DNA of 64,000 nt from an uncultured Sulfitobacter sp. (lineage in GTDB: Bacteria; Pseudomonadota; Alphaproteobacteria; Rhodobacterales; Rhodobacteraceae). Positions 54,459-63,944 of the stretch are shown here, piece after piece. A program made the position numbers and the translations under genes. The notes under the pieces were generated by a model. The model saw nothing but the letters and a program-made list of their open reading frames with translations. It was not told the origin of the DNA and did no database searches. The stretch is from contig CAJXSZ010000001.1 in NCBI GenBank assembly GCA_913060815.1, positions 1-64,000 of the forward strand, read 5' to 3'. Position 1 is the stretch's first letter. Each line of letters starts with the position of its first letter.

Positions 54459-55540
54459 TACTCTGCCTCGTCGCCAGTCGGGGCGGCGCTTTCGGTGCCG
54501 CGGTAGAGCAGGCTGTGCTGGTACTTCTCAACCGCAAAACGCGCCACAACGCCCAAAGCGGCGGCCACAGGCACAGCCACCAACATGCCGACAAAGCCGA
54601 ACAGTGTGCCGAACACCGATAGGGCAAGGATCAACCATACAGGGTGCAGCCCGACCGAATCGCCTACAAGTTTGGGTGTGAGGACATTGCCTTCGATGAC
54701 CTGACCGATCACGAAAATACCGCCCACCATTCCAATGGAGACCCAGTCGCCCCAGAACTGGAACAGCGCCAGACCAATCGCCAACGCCCCGCCAATCAGC
54801 GCTCCTAGATAAGGGATAAACGTGACCAGCCCCGCAACAAACCCGACCACAAGGCCGAACTGCAATCCGACCAGCATCAGCGCAATCGCGTAATAGGTGC
54901 CGAGGATTACACAGACGGTGCCCATGCCACGGATAAACGAGGCCAGCGTGCGGTCAATGTCGCGGGCCAGCCGGCGCACGACGGGCGCGTGGTCGCGCGG
55001 CAAAAGCGCGTCTACCTGCGCAATCATTCGGTCCCAATCAAGCAGCATGTAAACGGCCACGACGGGTACGATCACAAAGAGCATGATGACGTTGATAATC
55101 CCCGCAGCCGAGCTGAGTGCGGTATTCAAAAGCTCGCCCCCGCGTTCCTGCACCACAGTGCCCAGCGAGGTGATCGAGGTTTGCAGCGTGGAACCTTCCT
55201 CGAGGATCGAGGGGAAACGCTCCGTCACGACAGCGCCAAGGCGGCGGGTCAGATCGGGCGCGATCTCGAACAGGTTTACCGCCTGCGAAACGAGCGTCGG
55301 GACAACCAGCAGCGCCATGATGATGAACACCAGGATGGCGATAACTGTGATCGTCGCGGTTGACAGGGCACGGCTCAGGCCCATCCGCTCAAGGCGGTCT
55401 GCAACAGGATCGAGGAAGTAGGCAATCGCACTGCCCAGCACAAAAGGCAGCAGAACATCACCCATGAACCAAAGGATGGCCAACATGGCCACGGCGGCCA
55501 CGCCCCAATAGGTCAACTGGTCTTTGATCGGCAATGCCAT
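54458..55540 (-). CDS. AI-2E-family transporter (PerM-like)
   Basis: 360 residues with about eight hydrophobic helices. FVIGQVIEGNVLTPKLVGDS and GLHPVWLILALSVFGTLFGF are conserved in the AI-2E/PerM family. The family was named for autoinducer-2 export, but many members move other solutes; the substrate here is unknown. Upstream gene of the HdaA-like gene, and the two probably share a transcript. Confidence 0.88.
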   Translation of the reverse strand: MALPIKDQLTYWGVAAVAMLAILWFMGDVLLPFVLGSAIAYFLDPVADRLERMGLSRALSTATITVIAILVFIIMALLVVPTLVSQAVNLFEIAPDLTRRLGAVVTERFPSILEEGSTLQTSITSLGTVVQERGGELLNTALSSAAGIINVIMLFVIVPVVAVYMLLDWDRMIAQVDALLPRDHAPVVRRLARDIDRTLASFIRGMGTVCVILGTYYAIALMLVGLQFGLVVGFVAGLVTFIPYLGALIGGALAIGLALFQFWGDWVSIGMVGGIFVIGQVIEGNVLTPKLVGDSVGLHPVWLILALSVFGTLFGFVGMLVAVPVAAALGVVARFAVEKYQHSLLYRGTESAAPTGDEAE

Positions 55541-55611
55541 GGTGCGTGCTCCTGAGTGTCAGAAAACACATCGCCCATGCCCTTGGGTTTTTCAAGGGTT
55601 GCGGGCGTTAT

Positions 55612-55648
55612 CGGCAAACAAACGGCCCCGCGTCGCGAAGCGGGGCCG
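55612..55648 (-). terminator. Intrinsic terminator of the fasciclin gene
   Basis: On the minus strand a 9-bp GC stem (55648-55640 with 55631-55623, CGGCCCCGC/GCGGGGCCG) is followed by TTTGTTTGCC. It is 29 bases beyond the stop. Confidence 0.9.
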
Positions 55649-55676
55649 CGTGGCAAATCGGGCTCGGACGACCGAC

Positions 55677-56192
55677 TTAGTGGCAGGCAGGGCGGGTGCC
55701 GGGCAGCAGGACCTTGTCGATCACATGGATCACGCCGTTATCGGCCATGATATTTGCGATCACGACATTGGCGGAGTTGCCCGTCCCATCCGCAATGCTG
55801 ACACCTGATGCGCCCTTGGTGATGCAGATCCGCTCTGAGGCGAGGATCGGCTTGAAATAGTTGGAGCCTGCGGGAATGGCCTCGGCGGTCAGTTTGCGGT
55901 CATCTACGTGGTAGAGCAAGACATCTGTAAGCTGGCCTTTGTTCTCGGGTTTGAGCAGTGTCTCAACCGTGCCTTCGGGCAGGGCGGCAAAGGCATCATT
56001 CACAGGTGCGAACACGGTAAATGGACCTGGTCCCTGAAGCGTCTCGGCCAGACCCGCAGCTGACACCGCAGCTACAAGTGTGGAGAAACGCGCATCAGCG
56101 GAGGCGATTTCGACAATGTTGTCGGCAGAGGCGGTGGACGCAGCCCCGAGCGTTGCGGCGAGTGCAGCGGCAGCAAATGTCATCTTCTTCAT
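55677..56192 (-). CDS. Fasciclin (FAS1)-domain secreted protein
   Basis: 171 residues. Signal peptide MKKMTFAAAALAATLGAAST, then one FAS1 domain: FSTLVAAVSAAGLAETLQGP, FTVFAPVNDAFAALPEG, LLYHVDDRKLTAEAI, and NGVIHVIDKVLLP near the end. Such proteins are periplasmic or extracellular and adhesive or stress-related. AAGGA lies 9 bases before the ATG. It is a single-gene unit with its own terminator. Confidence 0.93.
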   Translation of the reverse strand: MKKMTFAAAALAATLGAASTASADNIVEIASADARFSTLVAAVSAAGLAETLQGPGPFTVFAPVNDAFAALPEGTVETLLKPENKGQLTDVLLYHVDDRKLTAEAIPAGSNYFKPILASERICITKGASGVSIADGTGNSANVVIANIMADNGVIHVIDKVLLPGTRPACH

Positions 56193-56456
56193 CTCGAATT
56201 CCTTACAGTTTTACCCCATGCACCATGCATGTTGCAGGCTGTACGCGTCTGCTCACGCAGAAGTTCAATGACGTTTGATAACGTTTAGTTTGTTTGTTTT
56301 AGGAGATTTGAGCGCTAAGCAGGCTTTTCGATTTATCGGTCGAGCTGATCTCCGGGAGCCCCAATTTGGCCATTTGACTGTGATTAGTGCAGACCTATTC
56401 ACTTGACGGTTTGCGGGATACGCGCAGATTGAACGCAGTCAAATCAGGAGAATTGC

Positions 56457-57701
56457 ATGCGCACCCCCTTCGATACCGAACTTCAATCCCGCCTCATGCG
56501 CTATGCCGCGATCGACAGCCAATCCGATGAGAGCAGCACCAGCCAGCCTTCGACAGCCTGCCAGCTCGACATGAGCCGCCTGCTTGTGGAGGAGCTTGAA
56601 GATATGGGTGCAAAAGATGTGCGCCTCACCGAGTATGGTGTGGTGTTGGCGACGGTACCTGCCACTGTCGAAGGACCTGTGATTGGTTTGTGCGCACATG
56701 TGGATACAGCGCCGCAATTCAATGCCACGGGAGTCAAACCTCGTGTGATCCAAGGGTATAATGGCGGGGATATCTCGTTTCCGGATGCGCCCGATCTGCG
56801 TTTAGGGCCTGATATCTCGGCGCATCTTAAGGATTGTGTGGGCCATGACCTGATCACAGCCTCTGGTACAACGCTGCTGGGCGGAGATGACAAAGCAGGG
56901 GTTGCGATCATTATGACTGCGGCACGGTATCTGCTGGAGCATCCTGAATTCCCGCATGGTGAGTTGCGCCTTGCATTCACCCCCGACGAAGAGATTGGCC
57001 GCGGCGTTGATCCGCGTTTGCCAGACGACATGGCCTGCGATTTTGCCTATACTTTTGACGGATCCAAACCCGGTGAGGTGGAGCATGAGACCTTTTCCGC
57101 AGACCGCGGCATTGTGACAGTCAAAGGTGTCTCCATCCATCCCGGCTGGGCCAAGAACAAGCTGGTCAACGCCATGCATCTGGCCGCCCGCATCATCGAG
57201 ACACTGCCGCAAAAGAACATGACCCCCGAGACGACTAGCGGCACCCAGGGCTTTATCCACGCGACCGACATCAGCGGTGATGCAGCTGAAGTGCGCATGG
57301 GTTTTATCCTGCGTGATTTCGAGCGCGAAGGGCTGGAGAAACAGGGTGAAATTCTGCGCGCTGTGTGTGAACTGGTGGGCTTGTCAGAGCCGCGTGCCGA
57401 AATCATATGCGAGATCACGCCGCAGTACCGCAACATGCGCTATTGGCTGGAGAAAGACATGACGCCTGTGCATCTGGCACATGCCGCCGTGCGCGATGCG
57501 GGGCTCGAGGTTGTGTCGGTGCCTATTCGCGGCGGCACAGATGGCTCGCGCTTGACAGAAATGGGATTGCCTTGTCCCAATATTTTTACGGGCATGCAGG
57601 AAATACATGGCCCGTTGGAGTGGATATCTGTGCAGGATATGGGGAAATCCGTTCAGGTCGCGCTCAATCTAGTGCAGCGTGCTGTGCGGCAGGCGTCCTA
57701 G
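56457..57701 (+). CDS. pepT: Peptidase T (tripeptidase)
   Basis: 414-residue dinuclear zinc M20 peptidase. Metal ligands: His in GLCAHVDTAPQ, Asp in GGDDKAGVAI, and the catalytic Glu in TPDEEIGRGVD, with the C-terminal IRGGTDGSRLTEMG. It releases N-terminal residues from tripeptides in the cytosol. AGGAG is 8 bases upstream of the ATG. The gene-end repeat (copy 2) follows the stop codon directly. Confidence 0.95.
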   Translation: MRTPFDTELQSRLMRYAAIDSQSDESSTSQPSTACQLDMSRLLVEELEDMGAKDVRLTEYGVVLATVPATVEGPVIGLCAHVDTAPQFNATGVKPRVIQGYNGGDISFPDAPDLRLGPDISAHLKDCVGHDLITASGTTLLGGDDKAGVAIIMTAARYLLEHPEFPHGELRLAFTPDEEIGRGVDPRLPDDMACDFAYTFDGSKPGEVEHETFSADRGIVTVKGVSIHPGWAKNKLVNAMHLAARIIETLPQKNMTPETTSGTQGFIHATDISGDAAEVRMGFILRDFEREGLEKQGEILRAVCELVGLSEPRAEIICEITPQYRNMRYWLEKDMTPVHLAHAAVRDAGLEVVSVPIRGGTDGSRLTEMGLPCPNIFTGMQEIHGPLEWISVQDMGKSVQVALNLVQRAVRQAS

Positions 57702-57702
57702 C

Positions 57703-57751
57703 GAGGGGCGCTGCCCCTCGTGCTCCCCGGGATATTTTTGACCAAAAGAAA
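57703..57751 (+). repeat. Gene-end repeat, copy 2
   Basis: GAGGGGC-GCT-GCCCCTC hairpin (57703-57719) followed by the same 27-base core (57725-57751) as copy 1 at 23118-23144. It begins 2 bases after the pepT stop and lies before proS. Same orientation relative to the preceding gene as copy 1. Confidence 0.78.
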
Positions 57752-57825
57752 GGGGCGCGGTTGGTGATTGTGTCGGGCGGGGCTTTGGCTTAGGCAAACG
57801 GGGAGTTTTGCAAAGGAGCGCCGCC

Positions 57826-59178
57826 ATGCGTTTGAGCCGATATTTCCTGCCCGTTTTGAAAGAGACACCTGCGGAGGCGCAGATCGTCAGCCACCGCTAC
57901 ATGCTGCGTGCCGGCATGATTAAGCAGAACGCGGCGGGGATCTATTCGTGGTTGCCGCTGGGGTTCAAAGTGCTGCGCAAGCTCGAGAATATTGTGCATG
58001 AAGAGCAGATGCGCGCGGGCCATGTGCCGATGCTGATGCCGACGTTGCAGTCGGCGGATTTGTGGCGCGAGAGCGGTCGCTATGATGATTACGGCGAGGA
58101 GATGTTGCGCATCACCGACCGTCAGGGGCGCGACATGCTCTATGGTCCCACCAATGAAGAGCTGGTCACGGATATATTCCGCTCCCATGTCGGGTCGTAC
58201 AAAGATTTGCCGCTCACCCTTTATCACATCCAGTGGAAGTTTCGCGACGAGATGCGTCCGCGCTTTGGGGTGATGCGCGGGCGTGAATTCTTCATGAAGG
58301 ATGGTTACAATTTTGACCTGACCAAAGAGGATGCGCTGCATGCATACAACCGTCATTTGGTCAGCTATTTGCGGACCTACGAGCGGATGGGATTGCAGGC
58401 GATCCCGATGCGCGCGGACAGTGGCCCGATTGGTGGGGATGACACGCATGAGTTTCTTGTGCTGGCCGAGACGGGCGAATCTGAGGTGTTTTATGACAGC
58501 GCCGTGACGGACCTGAAGTTTGGCGACCGCGAGATCGACTATGACAGCCATGCGGCATGTGCCGCTGTGATGGAAGAGTTCACCACCAAATACGCCCGCA
58601 CCGACGAGACGCATGACGAAGAGCTGTTTAACGCGATCCCCGAGGAGCGCCGCCGCGTGGCGCGGGGCATTGAAGTCGGCCAGATTTTCTACTTCGGGAC
58701 CAAGTATTCCGAAGCGATGGGAGCCACCGTGCAAGGCCCTGATGGCAAGGTCGTGCCTGTGCATATGGGCAGCCACGGCATCGGGGTGAGCCGTCTGCTC
58801 GGCGCGATCATCGAGGCGAGCCATGACGACAAGGGCATCATCTGGCCCGAGGGTGTCACGCCGTTCCATTGCGGAATTGTGAACCTCAAGCAGGGCGACG
58901 AGGAGGCCGACGGGGCGTGTCAGGCGCTTTATGACAGCCTGACAGCGCTCGGTCTTGAGCCGCTCTATGACGACCGCAACGAGCGGGCAGGCGGCAAGTT
59001 CGCGACCATGGACCTTATTGGTCTGCCATGGCGCATCACCGTAGGGCCACGTGGTCTCAAGAACGGGGTCGTCGAACTCACATCGCGCCGCACGGGCGAG
59101 AGCGAGGAAATGCCCCCAGAGCAGGCCGTCGAGCGGATTGCACAGATTTATAAAGGTCTGACCGTGCTCGGCATTTGA
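57826..59178 (+). CDS. proS: Proline-tRNA ligase, short alphaproteobacterial type
   Basis: 450 residues. Class II aminoacyl-tRNA synthetase. Motif 2 is seen in the [21 protein letters not shown] region, motif 1 near [11 protein letters not shown], and motif 3 in [14 protein letters not shown]. The 180-residue editing (INS) domain of E. coli ProRS is absent, as normal for alphaproteobacteria, where a separate YbaK/ProX protein edits. The ATG at 57826 has AAAGGAG 7 bases upstream; the earlier TTG frame is rejected. Confidence 0.96.
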   Translation: MRLSRYFLPVLKETPAEAQIVSHRYMLRAGMIKQNAAGIYSWLPLGFKVLRKLENIVHEEQMRAGHVPMLMPTLQSADLWRESGRYDDYGEEMLRITDRQGRDMLYGPTNEELVTDIFRSHVGSYKDLPLTLYHIQWKFRDEMRPRFGVMRGREFFMKDGYNFDLTKEDALHAYNRHLVSYLRTYERMGLQAIPMRADSGPIGGDDTHEFLVLAETGESEVFYDSAVTDLKFGDREIDYDSHAACAAVMEEFTTKYARTDETHDEELFNAIPEERRRVARGIEVGQIFYFGTKYSEAMGATVQGPDGKVVPVHMGSHGIGVSRLLGAIIEASHDDKGIIWPEGVTPFHCGIVNLKQGDEEADGACQALYDSLTALGLEPLYDDRNERAGGKFATMDLIGLPWRITVGPRGLKNGVVELTSRRTGESEEMPPEQAVERIAQIYKGLTVLGI

Positions 59179-59186
59179 CCTAAAAG

Positions 59187-59217
59187 AACGGTGCGGGCTG
59201 GACCTCGCACCGTTTTG
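59187..59217 (+). terminator. Intrinsic terminator after proS
   Basis: AACGGTGCG (59187-59195) pairs with CGCACCGTT (59206-59214), 10-base loop, then TTTTGCG. It starts 9 bases after the proS stop. Confidence 0.9.
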
Positions 59218-59250
59218 CGTCATCCTTATGTCCAAGACAGGAGGATTGAT

Positions 59251-60414
59251 ATGAAACAGATATTCACCTTTGTAATTGCCGCCGCGATGGCCACCAGTGC
59301 CTGTGCGCAGGGCGTTGATCAAGGCCGCAAGAACGCGCCGCAGTTCACCCCTGCATGGTCGAACCAGACGCGCGCCGATGCACAAGATAGCGGCGTTTCG
59401 ATGCAGATCGACGTGCTGGCCGAGGGGCTGGACACACCTTGGGGCGTCGAGGTGCTGCCTGAGGGTGGATATCTCGTGACCGAGCGGTCGGGCGCTTTGC
59501 GTCTGGTGCGCGACGGCCAAGTCAGCGCGCCCATTGACGGCACGCCACAAGTGCTGGCCCAACGGCAGGGTGGCTTGCTGGATGTGGCTTTGGCAGAGGA
59601 TTTCGCCACCAGCCGCGTGATCTTCCTCACGTATGCCAAGCCGATGGCGGGCGGCATGTCGGCGACAGCGGCAGCACGCGGGGTGCTCAGCGCAGATGGT
59701 ATTGCGCTGACAGAGCTGCGCGATGTCTTTGTCCAAGACCCGCCTTCACCCAACGCCATGCATTTCGGTTCCCGCGCTGTGCCGCAAGGCGACTTTCTTT
59801 TTGTCACCACTGGGGAGCATTTTTCGACACGTGAGCGGGAGTTCTCTCAGGATGTGGACAAGACCTATGGCAAGGTCGTGCGCGTCAATCTTGCGGGCGG
59901 TGGGGCAGCAGGCAATCCGTTTGACAACGAGGTTTGGACCCTTGGTCACCGCAATGTGCAGGGCGCGGATATCCGTCCCGCGGATGGCACGCTCTGGACG
60001 CTGGAGCATGGCGCGGCTGGCGGGGACGAGCTGAACAAGATTACCGCAGGGGCGAACTATGGTTGGCCTGTCGTGAGCTACGGCGTCAACTATAACGGCT
60101 CCTCTATTGGTAGCGGGCAAGCGCGCGGCGAAGGTTTTACCGAGCCGCAATATTACTGGGATCCCGTCATCGCACCGGGTGGTTTCGCCTTTTACGAGGG
60201 CGCGATGTTCAAAGGCTGGGAAGGCGATGTGCTGGCCGCCTCGCTCAATCCGGGTGGTCTGGTGCGATTGGTGCTGGAGGGGGACCGTGTCGTGGGTGAA
60301 GAGCGGTTTCTGAACGGAGAAATCCGCGTGCGCGACGTGGAGATTGATCGCGACGGCGCGATCCTGATCCTCGACAATACCCAAGGGCGCTTGCTGCGCC
60401 TGACACCTGAGTAA
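59251..60414 (+). CDS. PQQ-dependent sugar dehydrogenase-type protein (aldose dehydrogenase)
   Basis: 387 residues. Signal sequence with Cys (IAAAMATSACAQG), possibly a lipoprotein. Six-bladed beta-propeller of the soluble glucose dehydrogenase (YliI/Asd) kind: LAEGLDTPWGVEVLPEGGYL, RQGGLLDVALAEDF, TTGEHFSTREREFSQDVDKT, GHRNVQGADIRPADGTLWTL, EHGAAGGDELNKITAGANYG, and the final blade IRVRDVEIDRDGAILIL. Oxidises aldose sugars in the periplasm if PQQ is available; no PQQ synthesis genes here. ATG 59251 has AGGAGG 9 bases before. Confidence 0.88.
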   Translation: MKQIFTFVIAAAMATSACAQGVDQGRKNAPQFTPAWSNQTRADAQDSGVSMQIDVLAEGLDTPWGVEVLPEGGYLVTERSGALRLVRDGQVSAPIDGTPQVLAQRQGGLLDVALAEDFATSRVIFLTYAKPMAGGMSATAAARGVLSADGIALTELRDVFVQDPPSPNAMHFGSRAVPQGDFLFVTTGEHFSTREREFSQDVDKTYGKVVRVNLAGGGAAGNPFDNEVWTLGHRNVQGADIRPADGTLWTLEHGAAGGDELNKITAGANYGWPVVSYGVNYNGSSIGSGQARGEGFTEPQYYWDPVIAPGGFAFYEGAMFKGWEGDVLAASLNPGGLVRLVLEGDRVVGEERFLNGEIRVRDVEIDRDGAILILDNTQGRLLRLTPE

Positions 60415-60417
60415 CCC

Positions 60418-61377
60418 ATGCGCCTGCTGTTGATCTGGGCTGTGGCCGTCGTGTTGAGCGCGGCAACGGCAATGGCGCAAGAGCAGCGGCTCAAGGCGGG
60501 CGCGTTGCGCTATGTGTTCGAGCAGTGGATGCAGGATCAAGGCGTGGATGAGGCCAGCTTTGTCACGCTCTTCCGTGGCGTGGAGGTCGGCCGACCGCTT
60601 AGTCCCGACCGCACGGTGGAACTGGCCAGCTTGAGCAAGGCAATCACCGCCGTTTGTGTGGCCGAGCTGATCGCAGAAGGTATCTGGAGCCATCAGACCA
60701 CCGCTGCGCAGGTGTTGGGCAAAGGGCCTCCTGGCCTCACTCTCACGCAACTCGTCACGCACACAGGCAGGGTGGCACCTGATAAAACCCAAGGCATGCG
60801 CTGGGTGCTACGCGACATGAATGCACCGCTCATCGAGGAAATCGCCAGCGCCGCCTTGGATCGTAATCTCGGTACACAGGGCAGCTATTTCTACAACAAC
60901 GAGAATTACGCCATTCTGGGGCAGATGATCGAAAAGGTGCTTGGTGTGTCCTATGCCGCAGCTTGCACACCGCGTGCGCTGGACCCTGCGGGGGTCACGA
61001 CGGCACAGGCATCTGCCACGATGGGCGGCACGTTGCCATGGGGCGGTTGGGCGATGTCATTGCGCGATTATGCGCGGTTCCAGTATCATTGGTTCGGCCC
61101 AGACGGTCCTTACAGCGCAGGATCACCTGCGGCTTTGCGCGTTGATATCGGCGGAGGCGCAGCTTATGGATTGGGAATATTCGAGCGTGCCACACGCCGT
61201 GGCCACAATCTGTGGCACTTTGGGTCATGGTGCATGCCGTTCAGGGTGAACGCCGGCACATATGCCGTCATTTGGGAGGGCGAATGGAGCGTGGTTGCAT
61301 CTTATGACATATGCATCGGTGCGGAAGAACATGCGGCCCTCGATCATGCACTCAGTAAGGTGATTTACGGACAATGA
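60418..61377 (+). CDS. Beta-lactamase-fold serine hydrolase
   Basis: 319 residues. Signal peptide MRLLLIWAVAVVLSAATAMA. Catalytic SxxK motif LASLSKAIT (about 67-75), second motif YNNENYAILG (Tyr-x-Asn type) and a conserved histidine-containing motif near the end (HFGSWCMPF) are typical of class C beta-lactamase-like/esterase/DD-peptidase proteins. True beta-lactamase activity is unlikely to be the role. It begins 3 bases after the sugar dehydrogenase and overlaps the next gene by 4 bases, so these form an operon. Confidence 0.85.
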   Translation: MRLLLIWAVAVVLSAATAMAQEQRLKAGALRYVFEQWMQDQGVDEASFVTLFRGVEVGRPLSPDRTVELASLSKAITAVCVAELIAEGIWSHQTTAAQVLGKGPPGLTLTQLVTHTGRVAPDKTQGMRWVLRDMNAPLIEEIASAALDRNLGTQGSYFYNNENYAILGQMIEKVLGVSYAAACTPRALDPAGVTTAQASATMGGTLPWGGWAMSLRDYARFQYHWFGPDGPYSAGSPAALRVDIGGGAAYGLGIFERATRRGHNLWHFGSWCMPFRVNAGTYAVIWEGEWSVVASYDICIGAEEHAALDHALSKVIYGQ

Positions 61378-61865
61378 TCATGCGCACTCTGACGTTGGCG
61401 GGCGGGCTTGCCGGGGCGGTGACCACATCGCAATTTCCCGAATTTTCACAGCAGTACACCCAGCGTCTGGGCGGGGCAGTCGATGCGCTGGGGCAGGTCG
61501 TGGCCGATTTCGACGCGTCCGCCGCCGCTTCTGATCTTACCCGCGACGCGGCACTGGTGCAGATGCAAGGCACCCCTTTCCTCGAGCGGCGCCGCGCCGA
61601 TATGACCCGCTCTATTGCGCGCTACGAGCGGCTGAGCGCTGATCTGGAAGCATTGCAATACCAAGGTCCGTTCATGCGCGCCTACAATGCTGCCCGCCTT
61701 ACCGACACGGAGATCGCACGCGCCGCATGGAAAGCCTACCAGCCCGCAGTGCCCGTAAATTTCGCAGGGTTGGTCTTCGCGGGGGTAGGGTTCGTGCTTG
61801 GTGGTGGCGCAATCAGTGCGCTCGTGGGGCTGCTGCGGGTGCCGTTTCGGCGGCGCCGTGCCTAG
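61374..61865 (+). CDS. DUF2937-family membrane protein
   Basis: 163 residues. N-terminal hydrophobic LTLAGGLAGAVTTSQFPEFS, then a helical region (QRLGGAVDALGQVVADFDAS, RRRADMTRSIARYERLSAD), and a C-terminal membrane helix VNFAGLVFAGVGFVLGGGA followed by a basic end. DUF2937 proteins are inner-membrane proteins of unknown function. Start at 61374 overlaps the hydrolase stop; an ATG 6 bases later is possible. Confidence 0.82.
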   Translation: MIMRTLTLAGGLAGAVTTSQFPEFSQQYTQRLGGAVDALGQVVADFDASAAASDLTRDAALVQMQGTPFLERRRADMTRSIARYERLSADLEALQYQGPFMRAYNAARLTDTEIARAAWKAYQPAVPVNFAGLVFAGVGFVLGGGAISALVGLLRVPFRRRRA

Positions 61866-61961
61866 GAGCGTGCAAGACAGCCCCTAGCGTCCCTTACAGC
61901 CCCTTGACCGCAAGGGCGCAAAGCCCCAATTTGCGCCGAACCCGCTCCAGTTAGGACCCCC

Positions 61962-63245
61962 ATGGCCAGCACCGCCCCCTTTGCCCCGTTCGAGTGGATG
62001 ATCGCATGGCGCTACCTGCGTGCGCGTCGCGCCGAGGGCGGGGTGAGCACGATGACGTGGATCAGCCTCATCGGGATCACGCTGGCTGTCTTTGCTCTTA
62101 TCGCCACGCTGGCCGTGCGCGCAGGGTTTCGCGCCGAATTTGTCGATACCATCGTGGGCGCCAACGCCCATGTCACGATCTACGAGATCGGGCAGGTGCA
62201 GGCGAATGGTTCTGTAGATCGGGCGATCCGCGATTATGATGCGCTGGCCGCCCAAGTGGCCGAGGCACCGGGCGTGATCCGCGTCGCCCCGCTGGTGCGC
62301 GGACAGGTCATGGCCAATTATCTCGGAGAATCCGCAGGGATGGAGGTCTATGGCATCGCACCCGAAGACTTCGCCACCATCCCCCGCGTGGCCAACCCCG
62401 AAACAGCCATTGGTGATCTTGAGCGCTTTGGCGAAGGGATCGCCATTGGCTCTGGCATCGCGCGCAGCTTGAATGTGCAAGTCGGCGACCGCATCCGCCT
62501 TCTGTCAGCCAACGGCGTGCGCACCCCTATGGGGACCAGCCCGCGGGTGAGCGCGTTTGAAGTGACCTATATCTTTACCGCGGGCCGCTATGACATCGAC
62601 AAAACCCGCGCTTACCTGCCCATGGCCGAGGCGCAGCCTTTTTTCAATTCCGAGGGCGCCGTACACGAGCTTGAGGTGATGGTAGAAAATGCCGACGACA
62701 TCGACGACTACGCCACAGGCATTCTGGAGGCAGCAGGCGACCGCGCCTATATCTGGACGTGGAAACAGCAGTTTGCAGGCTTCCTCGACACGCTCGATAT
62801 CGAGGATAACGTGATGTCGGTGATTATGTCGATCCTTGTGCTGGTGGCGACCATGAACATCATCTCGGGCCTCATCATGTTGGTCAAAAACAAGGGCCGC
62901 GACATCGGCATCCTGCGCACTATGGGCCTGTCCGAGGCCTCCATCCTGCGCGTCTTTTTTATCTGTGGCGCGTTTACAGGGATCATCGGCACTGTGCTGG
63001 GGGTGATCTTTGGCTGCCTCTTTGTGCTTTATGTGAACCAGATTTTCGGGCTGGTGAACTGGCTTTCGGGTGGCAACGCTTGGGATGCGTCCATCAGGGG
63101 CATCTACTTCCTGCCAGCCAAGTTGGAGCTGGGCGATGTCCTCTTCGCCATTAGCTTGTCGCTGGGTCTATCCTTCATCGTCACCATCTTCCCTGCGCGT
63201 CGTGCCGCGCGGATGAACCCCGTCGAGGCGCTGCGCTATGAGTGA
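61962..63245 (+). CDS. lolC: Lipoprotein-releasing ABC transporter permease (LolC/LolE)
   Basis: 427-residue inner-membrane component of the LolCDE system, which extracts outer-membrane lipoproteins for LolA. First helix about residues 28-50 ([20 protein letters not shown]), periplasmic domain to about 280, then three C-terminal helices with [20 protein letters not shown] and [20 protein letters not shown]. Alphaproteobacteria usually have a single LolC/E hybrid (LolF-like) permease, as seems the case here. It overlaps lolD by 8 bases. Confidence 0.92.
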   Translation: MASTAPFAPFEWMIAWRYLRARRAEGGVSTMTWISLIGITLAVFALIATLAVRAGFRAEFVDTIVGANAHVTIYEIGQVQANGSVDRAIRDYDALAAQVAEAPGVIRVAPLVRGQVMANYLGESAGMEVYGIAPEDFATIPRVANPETAIGDLERFGEGIAIGSGIARSLNVQVGDRIRLLSANGVRTPMGTSPRVSAFEVTYIFTAGRYDIDKTRAYLPMAEAQPFFNSEGAVHELEVMVENADDIDDYATGILEAAGDRAYIWTWKQQFAGFLDTLDIEDNVMSVIMSILVLVATMNIISGLIMLVKNKGRDIGILRTMGLSEASILRVFFICGAFTGIIGTVLGVIFGCLFVLYVNQIFGLVNWLSGGNAWDASIRGIYFLPAKLELGDVLFAISLSLGLSFIVTIFPARRAARMNPVEALRYE

Positions 63246-63921
63246 TCCTGTGCTCCGCCTGACAGGCATTTCCAAAGCCTACAATCACGGCAAACCGAAT
63301 GAGGTGCAGGTCCTGCGCGGTATCGACCTTGAGGTGGGGCGCGGTGAAGTCGTGGCTCTCGTGGCTCCCTCTGGCGCGGGTAAATCGACGCTGCTGCACA
63401 TCGCTGGCCTGCTCGATACGCCAGATGCAGGCACGGTCGAGATTAATGGCACGGATATGAGCGGCAAGCGCGACAGTGCACGCACCGCTGTGCGCCGCAA
63501 TGATGTGGGCTTCATCTATCAATTCCACCACCTGCTGCCTGAATTTACGGCGGCCGAGAACATCATCCTGCCCCAGCGCGCGAATGGCACCAGCCATGCC
63601 AAGGCCCATTCCCGCGCGATGGAACTTCTGGACCAAGTCGGCGTCGCCCACCGCGCCGCCCACCGCCCTGCCGAACTTTCGGGCGGAGAGCAGCAGCGCG
63701 TCGCCTTCTGCCGCGCGCTGGCCAATGCGCCCAAGCTTCTGCTCGCGGATGAGCCGACAGGCAACCTTGACCCCGACACCTCCGAGACAGTCTTTGCCGC
63801 GCTCATGGCGCTGGTGCGAGGTACTGGGCTGAGTGCGCTCATCGCCACCCACAACCTCGACCTTGCCGCCCGCATGGACCGCCAGATCAAGCTGGACCAA
63901 GGCCAATTGCGCAACGATTAA
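63238..63921 (+). CDS. lolD: Lipoprotein-releasing ABC transporter ATPase LolD
   Basis: 227 residues. Walker [10 protein letters not shown] (about 42-50), Q-loop [17 protein letters not shown] signature [11 protein letters not shown], Walker [13 protein letters not shown], and switch His in IATHNLD. All are intact. [12 protein letters not shown] is typical of LolD over MacB. Supplies ATP hydrolysis for the LolCE permease, overlapping it by 8 bases. Confidence 0.95.
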   Translation: MSDPVLRLTGISKAYNHGKPNEVQVLRGIDLEVGRGEVVALVAPSGAGKSTLLHIAGLLDTPDAGTVEINGTDMSGKRDSARTAVRRNDVGFIYQFHHLLPEFTAAENIILPQRANGTSHAKAHSRAMELLDQVGVAHRAAHRPAELSGGEQQRVAFCRALANAPKLLLADEPTGNLDPDTSETVFAALMALVRGTGLSALIATHNLDLAARMDRQIKLDQGQLRND

Positions 63922-63944
63922 TTCCACCCAACGGAGCCGCCCCA

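Noticed and set aside
57790..59736. 648-codon open frame on the minus strand opposite proS and the sugar dehydrogenase gene
   Set aside because: It is an antisense shadow caused by the GC-rich third-codon bias. The plus strand carries clear proS motifs, and the minus translation has no recognisable domain.
59599..59810. Possible PQQ biosynthesis or sugar uptake gene beside the sugar dehydrogenase
   Set aside because: Only antisense frames exist there; no PQQ gene is in the window.
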